Assembly: GCA_963785115.1 (NCBI GenBank) | Contig: CAWATY010000013.1 | Coordinates: forward strand, 34,346-98,345 | Direction of reading: 5' to 3' | From: JACCWP01 sp963785115 | Lineage (GTDB): Bacteria; Actinomycetota; Actinomycetes; Propionibacteriales; Nocardioidaceae | DNA: 64,000 nt | In this document: positions 62,982 through 64,000 of the stretch, piece after piece | Layout: every line of letters starts with the position of its first letter | Numbering within the stretch: position 1 is the stretch's first letter | The notes under the pieces: generated by a model | Seen by the model: the letters and a program-made list of their open reading frames with translations, nothing else | The model's database searches: none | Told to the model about the DNA's origin: nothing | Position numbers and translations under genes: made by a program

Positions 62982-63830
62982 GTGCCCGTGCTCGTCTCCG
63001 AGCGGATCGGCGAGCTGACGTACGCAGGCCGCCGGCTGGAGTACACCGAGTTCGGCTCCGGTGAGCGGGCTGTGGTGCTGCTGCACGGACAGCTGATGCC
63101 GCGCCGGATGCAGCAGCCGCTGGCCCGCAAGATCGCCGCGGCCGGCTTCCGGGTGCTCACCCTCGACCTGCTCGGCCACGGCCGTTCCGACCGCCCCGCC
63201 GACCACCGGCTCTCGACGATGACGGTCTTCGGCCAGCAGGTGCTCGCGCTGCTGGACGACGTCGGCATCGACGAGGCGGTGGTGGGCGGCACCTCGCTCG
63301 GCGCCAACGTCACGCTGGAGGTCGCCGAGGCGGCACCCGAGCGGGTGCGGGGAATGCTGCTGGAGATGCCGGTGCTCGACAACGCGCTGAAGGCCGGGAT
63401 CATCGCCTTCGGTCCGCTGATGCTCGCCGCGCGCTTCCTGCCGTGGACGGTGTCCGCGGTGGGGGCGGCCAGCAGGCTGGTGCCGCGCGGCGTCGTGCCG
63501 TTCTGGCCGGGGGTCCTGCTGGACACCCTCGACCAGCAGCCGGCCGCGATGGCCGCGACCATCCACGGCATCTTCTTCGGCAGGGTCGCGCCCCCGCGCG
63601 ACGTGCGCACCACCTTGCAGGCGCCCGCCCTGGTGGTCGGCCACCCGCACGACCCGATCCACCCGGCCGCCGATGCGGCAATGCTCGCCGACGAGCTGCC
63701 CCGCGGTCGCTTCCTGGCCGCCGAGTCGCTGCTGGAGTGGCGGGTACGTCCCGACCGGCTGGACGCCGAGGCCGTCGCCTTCGTCCGCCGCTGCTGGCGC
63801 GCCCCGGCGAGGGCAGCCACCGCCCCCTGA
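62982..63830 (+). CDS. Alpha/beta hydrolase
   Basis: 282 residues from GTG 62982, 31 bases after the acylase stop. ERAVVLLHGQLMPRRMQQPLA carries the oxyanion HG, the nucleophile is S105 in GGTSLGAN, and VVGHPHDPIHPAADA holds the acid Asp. The usual C-terminal catalytic histidine is not evident: the tail reads RPDRLDAEAVAFVRRCW. It is a Abhydrolase_1/6-like enzyme of unknown substrate, likely co-transcribed with the acylase. Confidence 0.9.
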   Translation: MPVLVSERIGELTYAGRRLEYTEFGSGERAVVLLHGQLMPRRMQQPLARKIAAAGFRVLTLDLLGHGRSDRPADHRLSTMTVFGQQVLALLDDVGIDEAVVGGTSLGANVTLEVAEAAPERVRGMLLEMPVLDNALKAGIIAFGPLMLAARFLPWTVSAVGAASRLVPRGVVPFWPGVLLDTLDQQPAAMAATIHGIFFGRVAPPRDVRTTLQAPALVVGHPHDPIHPAADAAMLADELPRGRFLAAESLLEWRVRPDRLDAEAVAFVRRCWRAPARAATAP

Positions 63831-64000
63831 CCCACCCCGGCCCCAACCGCCCTGACCGACCACCGCCCTCACCGCCGCTCATCCGACCCTTGTGCCCGGC
63901 GTCCCCCGCTTCCGCTCACCGAGTCACACGCGGGGAGGGTCGGATCGGCGGGAGAAGTCGGCACAACGGTCGGACGGGTGCAGGTGTAGGCGGTACGGAT
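63831..64000. other. Non-coding end with an imperfect inverted repeat
   Basis: ATCCGACCCT (63881-63890) is the exact reverse complement of AGGGTCGGAT (63936-63945), and CCCCGC (63904-63909) of GCGGGG (63930-63935). The arms are offset by 13 bases on the left. It may end transcription after the hydrolase gene. Nothing else is seen up to the edge. Confidence 0.45.

Overview
The window is chromosomal DNA from a high-GC actinobacterium. Gene families and order fit Nocardioidaceae or a close relative: a DUF3097 protein, SigE-family sigma factors, HrcA/CIRCE control of dnaJ, and the order hrcA-dnaJ-rsmE-phoH-ybeY-corC-like-(degenerate deaminase)-era, which matches the Mycobacterium block from memory. 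I saw no rRNA, tRNA, CRISPR, prophage or insertion sequence. Coding density is high and no gap exceeds about 230 bases. Genus-level assignment is inference.

Layout. 1-3047: end of an arabinoside uptake and cleavage operon (two CUT1 permeases, GH51 arabinofuranosidase). 3051-10349: Nramp metal transporter, Tat-exported ferritin-like protein, membrane protein with a Pro/Gln-rich tail and an apparent frameshift, SSS symporter with a small membrane partner, and a serpin. 10350-12986: leuS behind a leader peptide and an intrinsic terminator. 13023-19760: FMN-binding protein, ROK regulator and a ribose-type ABC importer with a Gfo/Idh/MocA dehydrogenase. 19771-25403: DegV, comEA, comEC, holA, rpsT. 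25550-34729: Ser/Thr kinase, two small-molecule kinase homologues, secreted M6 peptidase, lepA, an emfourin-like inhibitor and a MOSC protein. 34778-43443: acyl-CoA ligase, hemW, secreted lipase, then a leftward block (VOC, DUF4870, DUF3097, MFS, ArsR-like regulator, metallo-beta-lactamase-fold hydrolase). 43495-54908: the heat-shock/RNA/ribosome block up to era, interrupted by two leftward sigma-factor/membrane-partner pairs. 54920-63830: septum-formation-like protein, GNAT proteins, leuA behind a second leucine leader peptide, a cysteine-free HesB-like protein, a secreted penicillin acylase homologue and an alpha/beta hydrolase.

Three themes link the window. First, leuS and leuA, 46 kb apart, have near-identical leader regions: the same promoter core, a leaderless mini-gene starting ATGCGGA, and the same 11 bases encoding Leu-Leu-Leu. 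In each, the leucine codons can pair with sequence at or near the downstream ribosome binding site. leuS also has a strong terminator. Together they look like a ribosome-sensed leucine regulon. Second, a dispersed palindromic element built on GGTTTCCCA-N4-8-TGGGAAACC occurs in three intergenic gaps. Third, many genes start about 7 bases after a TANNNT box and so appear leaderless. Two genes (the membrane protein at 5564 and rsmE) are split by single-base shifts, which may be real or sequencing errors.
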